Origin: JAGXQV01 sp964527565
Lineage (GTDB): Bacteria > Pseudomonadota > Gammaproteobacteria > Burkholderiales > Sulfuricellaceae
Length of the DNA: 64,000 nt
Direction of reading: 5' to 3'
Assembly: GCA_964527565.1 (NCBI GenBank)
Contig: CAZGOY010000003.1
Span: 62,001-126,000 of the forward strand
The notes beneath the pieces were generated by a model. It searched no databases. It was given only the letters and a program-made list of their open reading frames with translations, and was not told the DNA's origin. Within the stretch, counting starts at the first letter, position 1, and each line of letters begins with the position of its first letter. Both the position numbers and the translations under genes were made by a program. Positions 49,671 to 60,040 of the stretch are shown in pieces.

Positions 49671-50605
49671 CCCCCCCACCACTGGAAGTCGTTGCCGCCG
49701 TCATCGTCAGGCCGGATGGTGATTTTCTGCTGGCCGAGCGCCCCGCCGGCAAGGTTTACGCTGGTTACTGGGAGTTTCCCGGCGGCAAGGTGGAAACCGG
49801 CGAAACCCCGCATCAGGCGCTCACGCGCGAACTGCACGAGGAACTGGGCATAGACGTTACGGAAGCCAGCCCCTGGCTGACGCGCCTCTACACTTATCCC
49901 CATGCCAGCGTGCGCCTCAATTTTTTCCGCGTCACCGGCTGGCAAGGGGAAGCGCACGGCAAGGAAAACCAGCGCCTCTCCTGGCAGGCGCCCGACGCGG
50001 TGACGGTCGCGCCGCTGCTGCCCGCCAACGGCCCCATCCTGCGCGCGCTCGGCCTGCCCGCACTGTATGCCATCACCCATGCTGAAGCGCTGGGCCGGGA
50101 GCATTTTTTCGTCAGGCTGGAACAGGCCCTGGCGCAGGGACTGAAGCTGATCCAGATTCGCGAAAAATCCCTGCCGCCGGACGAATTGCGCGCCTTCGCC
50201 ACGGAAGTGACGCGCCGCGCCCACGCCTGCGGCGCGCGCGTTTTGCTCAACGGCGATGTCGAGACGGCGCGAGCGGTAAACGCCGACGGCATCCACTTGA
50301 GCGCGCAGCGCCTGATGGCGCTGGAGGCGCGCCCGGACATGGACTGGTGTGCGGCCTCCGCCCACAACGTTGCGGAACTGCGTCACGCCGCCGCTCTGGA
50401 GCTGGATTTCGCGCTGCTCTCGCCGGTCCGGCCCACCCTGAGCCACCCCGGCGCCCCGGTGCTGGGCTGGGAAGGCTTCGCCGAAATGGCGGCGGGGTTG
50501 CCCCTGCCGGTGTACGCCCTGGGCGGGCTGACGCACGCCGACCTGGCCGATGCGCGGCGCGCCGGGGCGCATGGCATCGCCCTGCTGCGCGGCGCATGGG
50601 AGTAG
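49667..50605 (+). CDS. Nudix hydrolase (MutT-like) fused to a thiamine-phosphate-synthase-like domain
   Basis: 312 residues. N-terminal Nudix domain with the complete Nudix box GGKVETGETPHQALTRELHE followed by ELGI, as in MutT (8-oxo-dGTP pyrophosphatase). The C-terminal half (about 130-312) is a ThiE-like TIM barrel: GLKLIQIREKSLPPDELRAF, DGIHLSAQ, ALGGLTHADL. The fusion is common in beta- and gammaproteobacteria; the ThiE-like part is often thought not to make thiamine phosphate. The start overlaps the MBL gene stop. Confidence 0.93.
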   Translation: MTPPPLEVVAAVIVRPDGDFLLAERPAGKVYAGYWEFPGGKVETGETPHQALTRELHEELGIDVTEASPWLTRLYTYPHASVRLNFFRVTGWQGEAHGKENQRLSWQAPDAVTVAPLLPANGPILRALGLPALYAITHAEALGREHFFVRLEQALAQGLKLIQIREKSLPPDELRAFATEVTRRAHACGARVLLNGDVETARAVNADGIHLSAQRLMALEARPDMDWCAASAHNVAELRHAAALELDFALLSPVRPTLSHPGAPVLGWEGFAEMAAGLPLPVYALGGLTHADLADARRAGAHGIALLRGAWE

Positions 50606-50641
50606 TCAGGCGGCGCCGCCGTTAACGCGCAGCGCTTGGCA

Positions 50642-50866
50642 TCATGGCACGGGCAGCGCGCCGGGCAAGCCGGATTTCCAGTTATCCAGGCAATCGTTCC
50701 CGCAGAAATGACGGGTATAGTCCGCGCCCTCGAAGGTCAGGCGCGCGCTGCCGGGGATTTCCTTGCGGCACAGCTCGCAGCTCAAGGGCTCGCACGAATC
50801 CTCCTCTGAACAGGCCAGAATGCGCCCGCTGAAATGGGCCGGATACATGGCGAAGATGCGTTTCAT
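50642..50866 (-). CDS. Small Cys-rich zinc-binding protein (DUF3330-like)
   Basis: 74 residues from MKRIFAMYPAHFSGRILACS. The zinc-finger-like pattern CELCRKEIPGSARLTFEGAD and HFCGNDCLDNW resembles DUF3330 proteins. It is 20 bases downstream of the next gene on the same strand. Confidence 0.6.
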   Translation of the reverse strand: MKRIFAMYPAHFSGRILACSEEDSCEPLSCELCRKEIPGSARLTFEGADYTRHFCGNDCLDNWKSGLPGALPVP

Positions 50867-50886
50867 TGCGCGCAGCCGTAAAACAC

Positions 50887-51303
50887 TCAAGTGAGCTTGC
50901 TGGTCCATTCGTCGAGCACCACGCAGGCTTCCTTGCTGGGATTGCGCATGTCGCGCAGCGCGTTGATCTGGCACAGATATTCATTGCCCTTGGCGTCGTG
51001 AAGGTTGATGAAGGGACTCGGGCCGTAAGGCTCGAAGGCGCTGGAATCGCCGAAAATGAATTCGTATTCGCCGTTGACGTCGATTTCCAGCTTGCCGCCA
51101 TGGCTCACGCCGTAATCGTGCCAGCCGGTTTCGACGTTGCAGTCCGCGATCACCGGAGACATCCGCGCCGCCTTGCGGTCGCGCCAGGCGACCATCACCG
51201 GGTCGATGATTTCCCGGTCGCTGTCCGCGAACGAAAGCGCCAAGCCGCTGGCCGTCTTGTAGTCGAGGTTCATGCCGGTGTAGTTGATGTGAGCTTGTTT
51301 CAT
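50887..51303 (-). CDS. AF1514-family-like hypothetical protein
   Basis: 138 residues from MKQAHINYTGMNLDYKTASG; GGAGG lies 5 bases upstream, which decides this start against 51321. The segment REIIDPVMVAWRDRKAARMS, Asp/Gly-rich strands and LEIDVNGEYEFIFGD resemble the AF1514 family, function unknown. The assignment is moderate. Promoter is expected in the 313-base region before menD. Confidence 0.6.
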   Translation of the reverse strand: MKQAHINYTGMNLDYKTASGLALSFADSDREIIDPVMVAWRDRKAARMSPVIADCNVETGWHDYGVSHGGKLEIDVNGEYEFIFGDSSAFEPYGPSPFINLHDAKGNEYLCQINALRDMRNPSKEACVVLDEWTSKLT

Positions 51304-51616
51304 TTTGACCTCCTGGAACATTGGCGCCGGAAAATCCGGCGTAATCGATAAAACATCGTGTTAAGCCCATTGTGGCACAATATCCGACAAATTCAATCAA
51401 GTATTTTATTTCCTTGCCACTATCGCCCGCCGGGAGAGTCTATTCTTCCTGCCGTCAATGGCTTGCGGCTTGCGAGGGGCGTTACGGCATGGCGGGCATC
51501 CGCGTTGAAATGCCGCTGGGCTGGGTATATCCTGCACACCCGCTTGGCAAAATGAAAAACGACATGCTGACAAGAGTATTCAAGGGCTGGCATGGCGCCA
51601 GCGCGGACAGGCGCAC
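51304..51616. other. 313-base intergenic region between the AF1514-like gene and menD
   Basis: Separates two divergent genes and must hold both promoters. It contains an AT-richer core near 51380-51420, and short open frames on both strands that I consider shadows. I see no terminator, no convincing -35/-10 pair and no known RNA motif. No strong ribosome-binding site precedes the menD ATG. Confidence 0.5.
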
Positions 51617-53365
51617 ATGAGCCGCCAAGACACCGCCGCCGTCAACTTGCGCTGGGCGCTGACGCTGATCGACGGCCTGGTCGCGGCGGGCGTCGGCCAA
51701 GCGGTGATTTCGCCAGGCTCGCGTTCCACGCCCCTGGCGCTGGCCTGCGAGCAGCATCCCGGCATGCGCGTGCATGTCGTGCTCGACGAGCGCAGCGCGG
51801 CATTTTTCGCGCTGGGGCTGGCGCGCGCGGAAAGCCGCCCGGCAGCGCTGATCGCCACTTCCGGCAGCGCCCCGGCCAACTGGTTTCCGGCGCTGGTCGA
51901 GGCCAATCACGGCCTGGTGCCGCTGATTCTGCTGTCCGCCGACCGGCCGCCGGAACTGCGCGCCTGCGGCGCCAACCAGACCATCGAGCAGGCCGGGATG
52001 TTCGGCGCGCAGGTGCGCTTTGCCTTCGACCTCGGCGTGCCCGAGGAAACGCCCGCCGTGTTGCGCCAGCTTGCCGCGCGCGCGCGCCAGGCGGTGGAAG
52101 CGAGCCGCTGGCCGCTGCCGGGGCCGGTGCATCTCAACGTGCCGCTGCGCGAACCGCTGGTGCCCGCCGCGCCGGTGGATTTCGCCTTCAGCGCCGCGGG
52201 CAGCGCCGCCGCGCTTCCCGCCGTGCAGCCCGCAGCAGCGGAAGTCGCCCGGCTGGCCGCCGCGATTTCGGGGCAACCGGGTTTGATCGTGTGCGGCGCG
52301 GCCGATCAGCCGCCCGGCTACGCCGCCGCCGTGACGGCGCTCGCCGCCCGCCTGGACTGCCCGCTGCTGGCCGACCCGCTTGCCAATCTGCGCTTCGGCG
52401 GGCATGACCGCAGCCGCGTCCTGACGCATTACGACACCTTCCTGCGGGACCCGCGATTCGTCGAAACACAGCGTCCCGCCTGGGTGCTGCGCTTCGGCGC
52501 CATACCGGTATCGAAAGCCCTGCAACACTATCTGGTTACGCCCATGCAAGACAATCTGGACGGCACCTGCCACGTCCTCGTCGATCCGCACGGGCGCCAT
52601 CTCGACCCGCTGCATCTCAGCACCCTGCTGCACGCCGATGCGGAAACGCTGTGCGCCGCGCTGACGGCGCAACCGCTGGAAGCCGCGCCGCCCGGCTGGA
52701 TGGCGGCATTCGCCGCGCGCGAAGCATCCCTTGCCGCCTGCGGCGCCCCGCTGCCCATTGAGGCGGAAGTGATCCGCGCCATGCTGGCCTTGCTGCCGCC
52801 GCAATCGACGCTGTTTTGCGGCAACTCCATGCCGATCCGCGATCTCGACAGCTTTTCCGGCAGCGGCGAAAAACCCCTGCGCGTCGTCGCCAACCGCGGC
52901 GTCAGCGGCATCGACGGCAATATTTCCACGGTGCTGGGCATGGCGGCGGCACAACGCGGCAAGGTGGCCGCGCTGCTCGGCGACCTGGCTTGCTGCCACG
53001 ACATCGGCGGGCTGCTGGCGGCGCGCGGGCTGGACGCCGTGCTGGTGGTGTTGAACAACGGCGGCGGCGGGATTTTCGGCTACCTGCCGCAGGCCGGGCT
53101 GGAAAGTTTCGAGCGCCTGTGGCTGACCCCCGCCGGGCTGGATTTTGCGCAAGCGGCCAAGCTCTACGGGCTGGGCTACCGGCGCGCGGGAAATCCGGCG
53201 GAATTCGCCGCCGCCTTCGCGCAGCAACTGGAAAGCCCCGGCGTCCACCTGCTGGAAGTGGTTGTGGATCGCCAAGCCAGCCTAGCGGCGCATCGCGCCT
53301 ACTGGGAAAAAGCGGATAATCAAAGCGCAGGAGAGTCGCAATGCCAAAAATCTTCGACAACATAG
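51617..53365 (+). CDS. menD: MenD, 2-succinyl-5-enolpyruvyl-6-hydroxy-3-cyclohexene-1-carboxylate synthase
   Basis: 582-residue thiamine-diphosphate enzyme of menaquinone synthesis, joining isochorismate with 2-oxoglutarate. MenD signatures: VISPGSRSTPLALACEQHPG, the Glu in VVLDERSAAFFALGLARAES, LSADRPPELRACGANQTIEQ, GNSMPIRDLDSF and, for Mg/ThDP binding, GDLACCHDIGGL with NNGGGGIFGYLP. Complete and well preserved. No other men gene is visible in the window, and the betaproteobacterial default quinone is ubiquinone. Confidence 0.95.
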   Translation: MSRQDTAAVNLRWALTLIDGLVAAGVGQAVISPGSRSTPLALACEQHPGMRVHVVLDERSAAFFALGLARAESRPAALIATSGSAPANWFPALVEANHGLVPLILLSADRPPELRACGANQTIEQAGMFGAQVRFAFDLGVPEETPAVLRQLAARARQAVEASRWPLPGPVHLNVPLREPLVPAAPVDFAFSAAGSAAALPAVQPAAAEVARLAAAISGQPGLIVCGAADQPPGYAAAVTALAARLDCPLLADPLANLRFGGHDRSRVLTHYDTFLRDPRFVETQRPAWVLRFGAIPVSKALQHYLVTPMQDNLDGTCHVLVDPHGRHLDPLHLSTLLHADAETLCAALTAQPLEAAPPGWMAAFAAREASLAACGAPLPIEAEVIRAMLALLPPQSTLFCGNSMPIRDLDSFSGSGEKPLRVVANRGVSGIDGNISTVLGMAAAQRGKVAALLGDLACCHDIGGLLAARGLDAVLVVLNNGGGGIFGYLPQAGLESFERLWLTPAGLDFAQAAKLYGLGYRRAGNPAEFAAAFAQQLESPGVHLLEVVVDRQASLAAHRAYWEKADNQSAGESQCQKSSTT

Positions 53366-53442
53366 AAAAAACACGACTGCCGGTGCTTCATGAAACCCTC
53401 AAGGTTGCCGAGCGCGTGGGCGGAGCGGAGGAGGAAGAATGA
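53341..53442 (+). pseudogene. N-terminal fragment of a PLD-like/helicase-type gene
   Basis: 33 codons, MPKIFDNIEKTRLPVLHETL and a short end. The start resembles the first residues of large helicases with a phospholipase-D-like N-domain (MPxIFDNI...LLPxLxETL). The rest is gone and the frame runs into the DUF4258 start (ATGA). It overlaps the menD end by 25 bases. It could also be a small leader gene. Confidence 0.5.
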
Positions 53443-53753
53443 CGCTGCTTTCTATTTTGCGCACCCAGCTTGCCGCTGGGGAATTCGAGTTCACGCAGCA
53501 TGCCTTGAAGCGCGTGGTGGAACGCAATATCGCCAACCATGAGATTCGGGAGGCTGGCGCACACGCTGTCATCATCGAGGATTATCCCGCCGACAAATAC
53601 GGCCCCAGTTGCTTGCTGCTTGGCTTCAGCATTGCGAATCGTCCTTTGCATATCCAGGTTACCCGACGCGCGGGGCAAACTAGGTTGAAAATCATCACCC
53701 TGTACGAAGCCGATCCGGCAGAATGGGTCAATTACATCGAAAGGAGAAAATAA
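53439..53753 (+). CDS. DUF4258-domain protein, toxin candidate
   Basis: 104 residues. DUF4258 pattern: FEFTQHALKRVVERNIANHE, EDYPADKYGPSCLLLGFSIA, RPLHIQV and IITLYEADPAEW. DUF4258 genes are regularly followed by YgiT/MqsA-type zinc-finger genes and are treated as MqsR-like type II toxins. The partner follows after 2 bases. Confidence 0.82.
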   Translation: MTLLSILRTQLAAGEFEFTQHALKRVVERNIANHEIREAGAHAVIIEDYPADKYGPSCLLLGFSIANRPLHIQVTRRAGQTRLKIITLYEADPAEWVNYIERRK

Positions 53754-53755
53754 TC

Positions 53756-53983
53756 ATGTCGAAATGCGAAGTCTGCGGCGGCACTGAGTTCCGCCACGAG
53801 GAGGTGGAAGAGGTTTTCCACATCAACGGGCACTACGCGCTGGTCGAGCATATTCCAGCAACTATCTGCATGCAGTGCGGTGAAAAGACCTTCAATGCCG
53901 AAACAGCTGAAGGCATCCGCAAAATGCTGCACGAACGGCACCAGCGAGCCAGATCGGTGGCGATGGATGTTTTTGCATACTGA
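53756..53983 (+). CDS. YgiT-type (MqsA N-terminal) zinc-finger antitoxin
   Basis: 75 residues. Four zinc cysteines in MSKCEVCGG and ICMQCGEKTF, with VEEVFHINGHYALVEHIPAT between, as in the MqsA/YgiT N-terminal domain. It lacks the C-terminal HTH of full MqsA, so it may not repress its own promoter. Start chosen at the canonical MSKCEVC; AAGGAG lies upstream. Confidence 0.85.
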   Translation: MSKCEVCGGTEFRHEEVEEVFHINGHYALVEHIPATICMQCGEKTFNAETAEGIRKMLHERHQRARSVAMDVFAY

Positions 53984-54040
53984 AATCATCACAAGACTAA
54001 AATGAATCCGGCAATCCCAAGAAAAGCGTCCTTGAATTTG

Positions 54041-54258
54041 CTGCTATCACATTAATTCTACTTTGTCAGATTTCAAGGCAAGTGGTGTTAGAACGTCCCT
54101 TCCCCCCACGGGGGAAGGCTAGGATGGGGGCGAGAAAATCATTCAACCGCTTGATTTAACGCCCCCACCCCAACCCTCCCCCGTTGGGGGAGGGAGCTAA
54201 AAATGTTACAAGGCAATCTGACAAAGTAGAATTAACGCATGCTTTAATGTGATAGCAG
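54041..54258. repeat. MITE-like element with long terminal inverted repeats
   Basis: Left end CTGCTATCACATTAATTCTA plus 12 more bases; the right end is the complement with a 12-base insertion. Inside are two inverted GC-rich units (TTCCCCCCACGGGGGAAGG and CTCCCCCGTTGGGGGAGGG, each with a GGGGGCG or CGCCCCC extension). 218 bp without an ORF. With the next hairpin it fills most of the 352-base gap before glmU. Confidence 0.85.
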
Positions 54259-54283
54259 TGCAAGTGCTTCAAGAGCACTTGCA
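54259..54283 (+). other. Perfect 10-bp hairpin upstream of glmU
   Basis: TGCAAGTGCT, loop TCAAG, AGCACTTGCA, 52 bases before the glmU start and directly after the MITE-like element. No U-run follows. It could regulate glmUS mRNA or be an operator. A TATAAT at 54323-54328 lies only 7 bases from the ATG. Confidence 0.5.
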
Positions 54284-54335
54284 TGCCGGAGCCGCGCCGA
54301 CCCGCTTTTTGGTGCTGTTCTGTATAATCCCCCTG

Positions 54336-55745
54336 ATGAATTCCCCCCTCGATGTCGTCATCCTCGCCGCCGGTAAAGGCTCGCGCATGCTCTCCAGCCT
54401 GCCCAAGGTGCTGCACCGCTTGGCTGGCCAGCCCCTTTTGCAGCATGTTCTGGACAGCGCCTGCCGGCTCGCGCCCCATAAAATCAGCGTGGTGTACGGG
54501 CATGGCGGCGACAGCGTGCCACAGGCCGTTCAGGCCAGCGTGCCACAGGCCATCCCGGCCCCCGGCATCCTGTGGGTCAGGCAGGAGCCGCAGCTCGGCA
54601 CCGGCCATGCGGTACAGCAGGCCGCGCCGCAACTCGACGACGGCGGACTCACGCTGATCCTCTACGGCGATGTGCCGCTGATCCGGCCCGCCACCCTGCA
54701 AGCCCTGATCGACGCGGCGGGGCAAGACGGCGCCGCGCTGCTCACCGTGGAACTGCCCGACCCGGCGGGCTACGGGCGCATCGTGCGCGATGCGCAGGGC
54801 AGGGTCATTGCCATCATCGAACACAAGGACGCGGATGAAGCGCAGCGCGCCATCCGCGAAATCAACACTGGAGTCATGGCGCTGCCCACGGTGCGCCTCA
54901 AATCCTGGCTGCAACGCCTGTCGAACGACAATGCCCAGGGCGAGTATTACCTGACCGATGTGATCGCCTTCGCCGTGGCGGAAGGCATGACGGTGAACAC
55001 TTGCCAGCCGCGCCACCACTGGGAGGTGCTGGGCGTGAACAGCCCGGCGCAACTGGTGCATCTGGAACGGCTGTACCAGCACGAACAGGCGCATGAGCTG
55101 CTCGAACAGGGCGTGCGCCTGGCCGACCCCAAGCGTTTCGACGTGCGCGGCACGCTGGTGTGCGGGCGCGACGTGGAAATCGACATCGACTGCATTTTCG
55201 AGGGCAGCGTGACTCTGGGCGACGCCGTAAGCGTGGGCGCGCACTGCATCCTGCGCGACGTGACGGTGGCGGCGGGCACGCGCATCGCGCCTTTCAGCCT
55301 GATCGAGCAGGCCGAAGTGGGCGCCGATTGCCGCATCGGCCCCTTTGCGCGCATCCGCCCCGGCACGCAACTGGCGCGCGACGCGCACGTCGGCAATTTT
55401 GTCGAGATCAAGAATAGCCAGGTGGGCGCGGGCAGCAAGATCAACCACCTTTCCTATGTCGGTGACAGCACGGTGGGCGGCAAGGTCAACGTCGGCGCCG
55501 GCACCATCACCTGCAACTACGACGGCGCGCACAAGCACCGCACGGTGATCGGCGACGGCGCCTTCATTGGCTCCGGCACGCAACTGGTGGCGCCGGTGAC
55601 GGTGGGCGAGAACGCCACCATCGGCGCCGGCTCGACCATCACCAAGGATGCGCCGCAGCAGCAGTTGACGCTGTCGCGCGCCAAACAGACCAGCATCAGC
55701 GGCTGGAAACGCCCGGTCAAGACCGGCGCCCAGGGGGGCAAATAA
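54336..55745 (+). CDS. glmU: Bifunctional GlcN-1-P acetyltransferase / GlcNAc-1-P uridyltransferase
   Basis: 469-residue enzyme making UDP-GlcNAc. N-terminal pyrophosphorylase with VVILAAGKGSRMLSSLPKVL and the middle LYGDVPLIRPATL; the C-terminal left-handed beta-helix acetyltransferase covers about 260-469 (VGNFVEIKNSQVGAGSKINH, LSYVGDSTVGGKVNVGAGTI). The ATG at 54336 gives the canonical start. glmS follows after 2 bases. Confidence 0.98.
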   Translation: MNSPLDVVILAAGKGSRMLSSLPKVLHRLAGQPLLQHVLDSACRLAPHKISVVYGHGGDSVPQAVQASVPQAIPAPGILWVRQEPQLGTGHAVQQAAPQLDDGGLTLILYGDVPLIRPATLQALIDAAGQDGAALLTVELPDPAGYGRIVRDAQGRVIAIIEHKDADEAQRAIREINTGVMALPTVRLKSWLQRLSNDNAQGEYYLTDVIAFAVAEGMTVNTCQPRHHWEVLGVNSPAQLVHLERLYQHEQAHELLEQGVRLADPKRFDVRGTLVCGRDVEIDIDCIFEGSVTLGDAVSVGAHCILRDVTVAAGTRIAPFSLIEQAEVGADCRIGPFARIRPGTQLARDAHVGNFVEIKNSQVGAGSKINHLSYVGDSTVGGKVNVGAGTITCNYDGAHKHRTVIGDGAFIGSGTQLVAPVTVGENATIGAGSTITKDAPQQQLTLSRAKQTSISGWKRPVKTGAQGGK

Positions 55746-55747
55746 GC

Positions 55748-57574
<1,827 letters not shown>

Positions 57575-57692
57575 GCCGTATTTAACCCGGCGCGCTCTAT
57601 AATCAACCGCAACTTTGTTTTCTTTGTTTTAGCAAGAGCGGGAACCGCAGCGGCACAACGCCGCCCGGTCTTGCCGCAAGACATCTCCGGGA

Positions 57693-58916
57693 TTATTTGA
57701 GTTTTTTCCCGCAATTCTGGCAAAACAGATCTTCGCTCCCCACGGAAGAACCGCATTGCGGGCAGAATAGCGCCGTGGGCCGCGCGCTGGCGGATTGCCC
57801 GGCCTGGGGTTCGGCGCCGGGCTTGGCGGCATCTTCGCGCGCTGGTTGCGCCTTGGCCGCTTCATCCCTGGCCTTCTGCTCCGCCGCGCGCTGCATGGAT
57901 TCCTGAGCGTGCTGCCTGGCGGCCTCCATGGATGCCTGCGCCTTCCGGCGGGCTTCTTCGGCGCGTTGCCTGGCGGCGGCCACCTTGGCTTCCAACTCCT
58001 TTTCCGTAGCGCTGAAATCCAGACCGTCGCAAGCGTTCAGGTAAATCTGGCAGATTCCCTTGAGGGCGACCAGCATCGGGATGGCGGTCGCGGTAAAAAT
58101 CAGGATGGCCGCGCCAAACATCAACGCCTTCAGATACCCGCCGCCTTCGACACCCATGCCGCCCATCCCCCCCATCCCCCCCATCCCGCCGAACAGGGAC
58201 ATGAACACGCCGACAAAGGAAGCCTCAAGCTCGGGGATCAGGTTGGCGGACAAGGAAAGCGTCAAGCCCGCACCGAACCCCACCACCACCCCGACCAGCG
58301 AAGTGACGACGAACAGCAGCAAGGCCAGCAGCAGCATATTGACCACCACCACCAGCAAGCGTTGCTTGAGGATCATCCACAAGCGCGCCACCGAGGCCAG
58401 AACGCCGTTGCCATCCCAAATCGCGGGCGCCAGCATGGAAAAGGCCACGTAAAACAGGGCAATCAGGGCAAAACCGCTGACCAGGGCGGCAACCGGGAAG
58501 ATGACGGCATACAAAAGCGGTCCGAGGCCGGGAATCTTGCACACCGCCAGCACGATGAGCAAGGCGACGACATAGGTGAAATAAGCCAGCATGACCAGCA
58601 CGAATACCCCCAGCAACTTGTGCAGCGAGTAAATCGCGCTGAGCAGGGCAGCCGCCAGGGAGCGCATGGGTATCCCCTTGGCATGGTCCATGAGCAGGTA
58701 TCCGGTGGCCGAGGTTCCCGTGATGATCGCCAGGAATGACAGCAGCCCCGTGATTCCCATCATGGCGGACGAGCCGGTCATGACGCCCAATACCGCGATG
58801 ACCGTCGCACCGGCAAAGGTGGCGCCGAGCATGGTCAGCGCCGACCCGTTGGAGGCGGCTTCCAGGGCCTTCAGCAAGGTCCCCGATTTGTTGAACTGTT
58901 CTGTAATGGCAGACAT
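57693..58916 (-). CDS. Polytopic membrane protein with C-terminal zinc ribbon
   Basis: 407 residues. About six TM helices over residues 25-275, a GGMGGMGGMGGMG tract near 236-250 (a 9-base DNA tandem repeat at 58148-58190), a long Ala/Glu/Arg/Lys-rich coiled coil (about 300-350, with EARRKAQASMEAARQHAQES) and a final zinc ribbon, LFCPQCGSSVGSEDLFCQNC. Function unknown. It is 48 bases after a second zinc-ribbon gene on the same strand. Confidence 0.72.
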   Translation of the reverse strand: MSAITEQFNKSGTLLKALEAASNGSALTMLGATFAGATVIAVLGVMTGSSAMMGITGLLSFLAIITGTSATGYLLMDHAKGIPMRSLAAALLSAIYSLHKLLGVFVLVMLAYFTYVVALLIVLAVCKIPGLGPLLYAVIFPVAALVSGFALIALFYVAFSMLAPAIWDGNGVLASVARLWMILKQRLLVVVVNMLLLALLLFVVTSLVGVVVGFGAGLTLSLSANLIPELEASFVGVFMSLFGGMGGMGGMGGMGVEGGGYLKALMFGAAILIFTATAIPMLVALKGICQIYLNACDGLDFSATEKELEAKVAAARQRAEEARRKAQASMEAARQHAQESMQRAAEQKARDEAAKAQPAREDAAKPGAEPQAGQSASARPTALFCPQCGSSVGSEDLFCQNCGKKLK

Positions 58917-58964
58917 GTTTTCCCTTCTTCCTCTTCTTGTTTGGATGTTTTTCCGCTTGAACGG

Positions 58965-59819
58965 TTACTCGCCCCTGAGCTTGCGGTCCAGGTCTTCCAG
59001 ATGCCGCCGGTTTTCATCGGCGGACGGTTTCTCCCGCCTGGCTGGCCGGTGGCTTTCCTCCTGCCTGATGACGAAGGCGGGCAAGGACAGCGCTCCCGCC
59101 TGATTTTGCGGTGCAGGCGCCTTGTTTCCGGGCGGCGGCGCATTAAACCGGAATTCGCGTTGCGGGGGTGGCGGCTCATTTTGGGGCGCGCTCTTTTTGA
59201 CCTCGGCGAGGGCGGCGGCGGGCGGCTCCGGTTTCACGGCGGGGCTTGCCTGTTCCGCTTCCACCTTGGGCAAAGGCTTATCCGGCGCCTTGGGTTTTTC
59301 CGGCAGGGCGGCACCCTGGCCGGAAGGAACCGGGGCAGGCGCCTGCGCCGTGGGGATTTCGGCGGGAAGGTCTTTTATCACCTTGTTTTTCAGGTAAAAC
59401 GCCCCGGCGGCAATGGTCACCAAGCCCGCCACGACGGCACCGACGATCAGGGCGTTGCTGCGGGTTTGCCCCTCGCTTGCCGCCGGAACGGCATATTCCG
59501 ATTTTCCGCCGCTTTCCGCAGGCGCGGCTTCATCGGCAGCATCGCCCGGTGAATTTTCCGCGACGGCAGGCTGCCCGGACTGTCGCGCATCCGGCTGCGT
59601 CCCGGTGGACACGGGCGCCGGCTCCGCCCCCTGCAAGGCATGGCCGCACTTGTTGCAAAAACGCCCCTCCGGCTTGCAGGGATTGCCGCAAGCCGGGCAA
59701 GCCGCTCTCCCTTCCTCCGACCCGGCGGCAACGGAACCCGCCAAGGCGCCGCCGCACCCCCGGCAAAACCTGGCGCCATCCAGATTCTCGATGCCGCAGC
59801 TCGCACACTGCATGGTCAT
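58965..59819 (-). CDS. Zinc-ribbon protein with one TM helix and Pro/Ala-rich linker
   Basis: 284 residues. Two N-terminal zinc ribbons (MQCASCGIENLDGARFCRGC and CPACGNPCKPEGRFCNKCG), a disordered acidic segment, a TM helix at about residues 123-146 (NALIVGAVVAGLVTIAAGAF) and a Pro/Ala-rich, Gln-rich C-terminal part. No enzymatic domain. Together with the gene at 57693-58916 it forms a two-gene unit. Confidence 0.7.
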   Translation of the reverse strand: MTMQCASCGIENLDGARFCRGCGGALAGSVAAGSEEGRAACPACGNPCKPEGRFCNKCGHALQGAEPAPVSTGTQPDARQSGQPAVAENSPGDAADEAAPAESGGKSEYAVPAASEGQTRSNALIVGAVVAGLVTIAAGAFYLKNKVIKDLPAEIPTAQAPAPVPSGQGAALPEKPKAPDKPLPKVEAEQASPAVKPEPPAAALAEVKKSAPQNEPPPPQREFRFNAPPPGNKAPAPQNQAGALSLPAFVIRQEESHRPARREKPSADENRRHLEDLDRKLRGE

Positions 59820-59879
59820 ATCTCCATTATTTGGATTATTGTTCTTACAAAGTTGCCACCAACGTCAATCCGTCCGTCC

Positions 59880-59901
59880 AAGTTGACGAACTTGTCAACT
59901 T
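59880..59901. promoter_or_regulatory. Palindrome upstream of the zinc-ribbon operon
   Basis: AAGTTGAC-GAACTT-GTCAACTT, perfect 8-bp arms with a 6-base centre, 61 bases before the zinc-ribbon gene and 140 bases before the divergent His-rich gene. Operator candidate. The spacer is too long for an FNR box. Confidence 0.5.
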
Positions 59902-60040
59902 TATCACTGTCAATGCTGGCGGAAGCATTCCATAACGGCTGATCCGCAATTGAATTACAGGCCCAACGAAAAGCAGGCACCCCAACATGTCGTTTTGACT
60001 ATATAATATTCTGGTGTACCCCATGAAGAAGGAACCCGAT

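Noticed and set aside
59880..59901. Palindrome as an FNR box
   Set aside because: The half-sites TTGAC/GTCAA are separated by six bases instead of four; retained only as an unspecified operator candidate.
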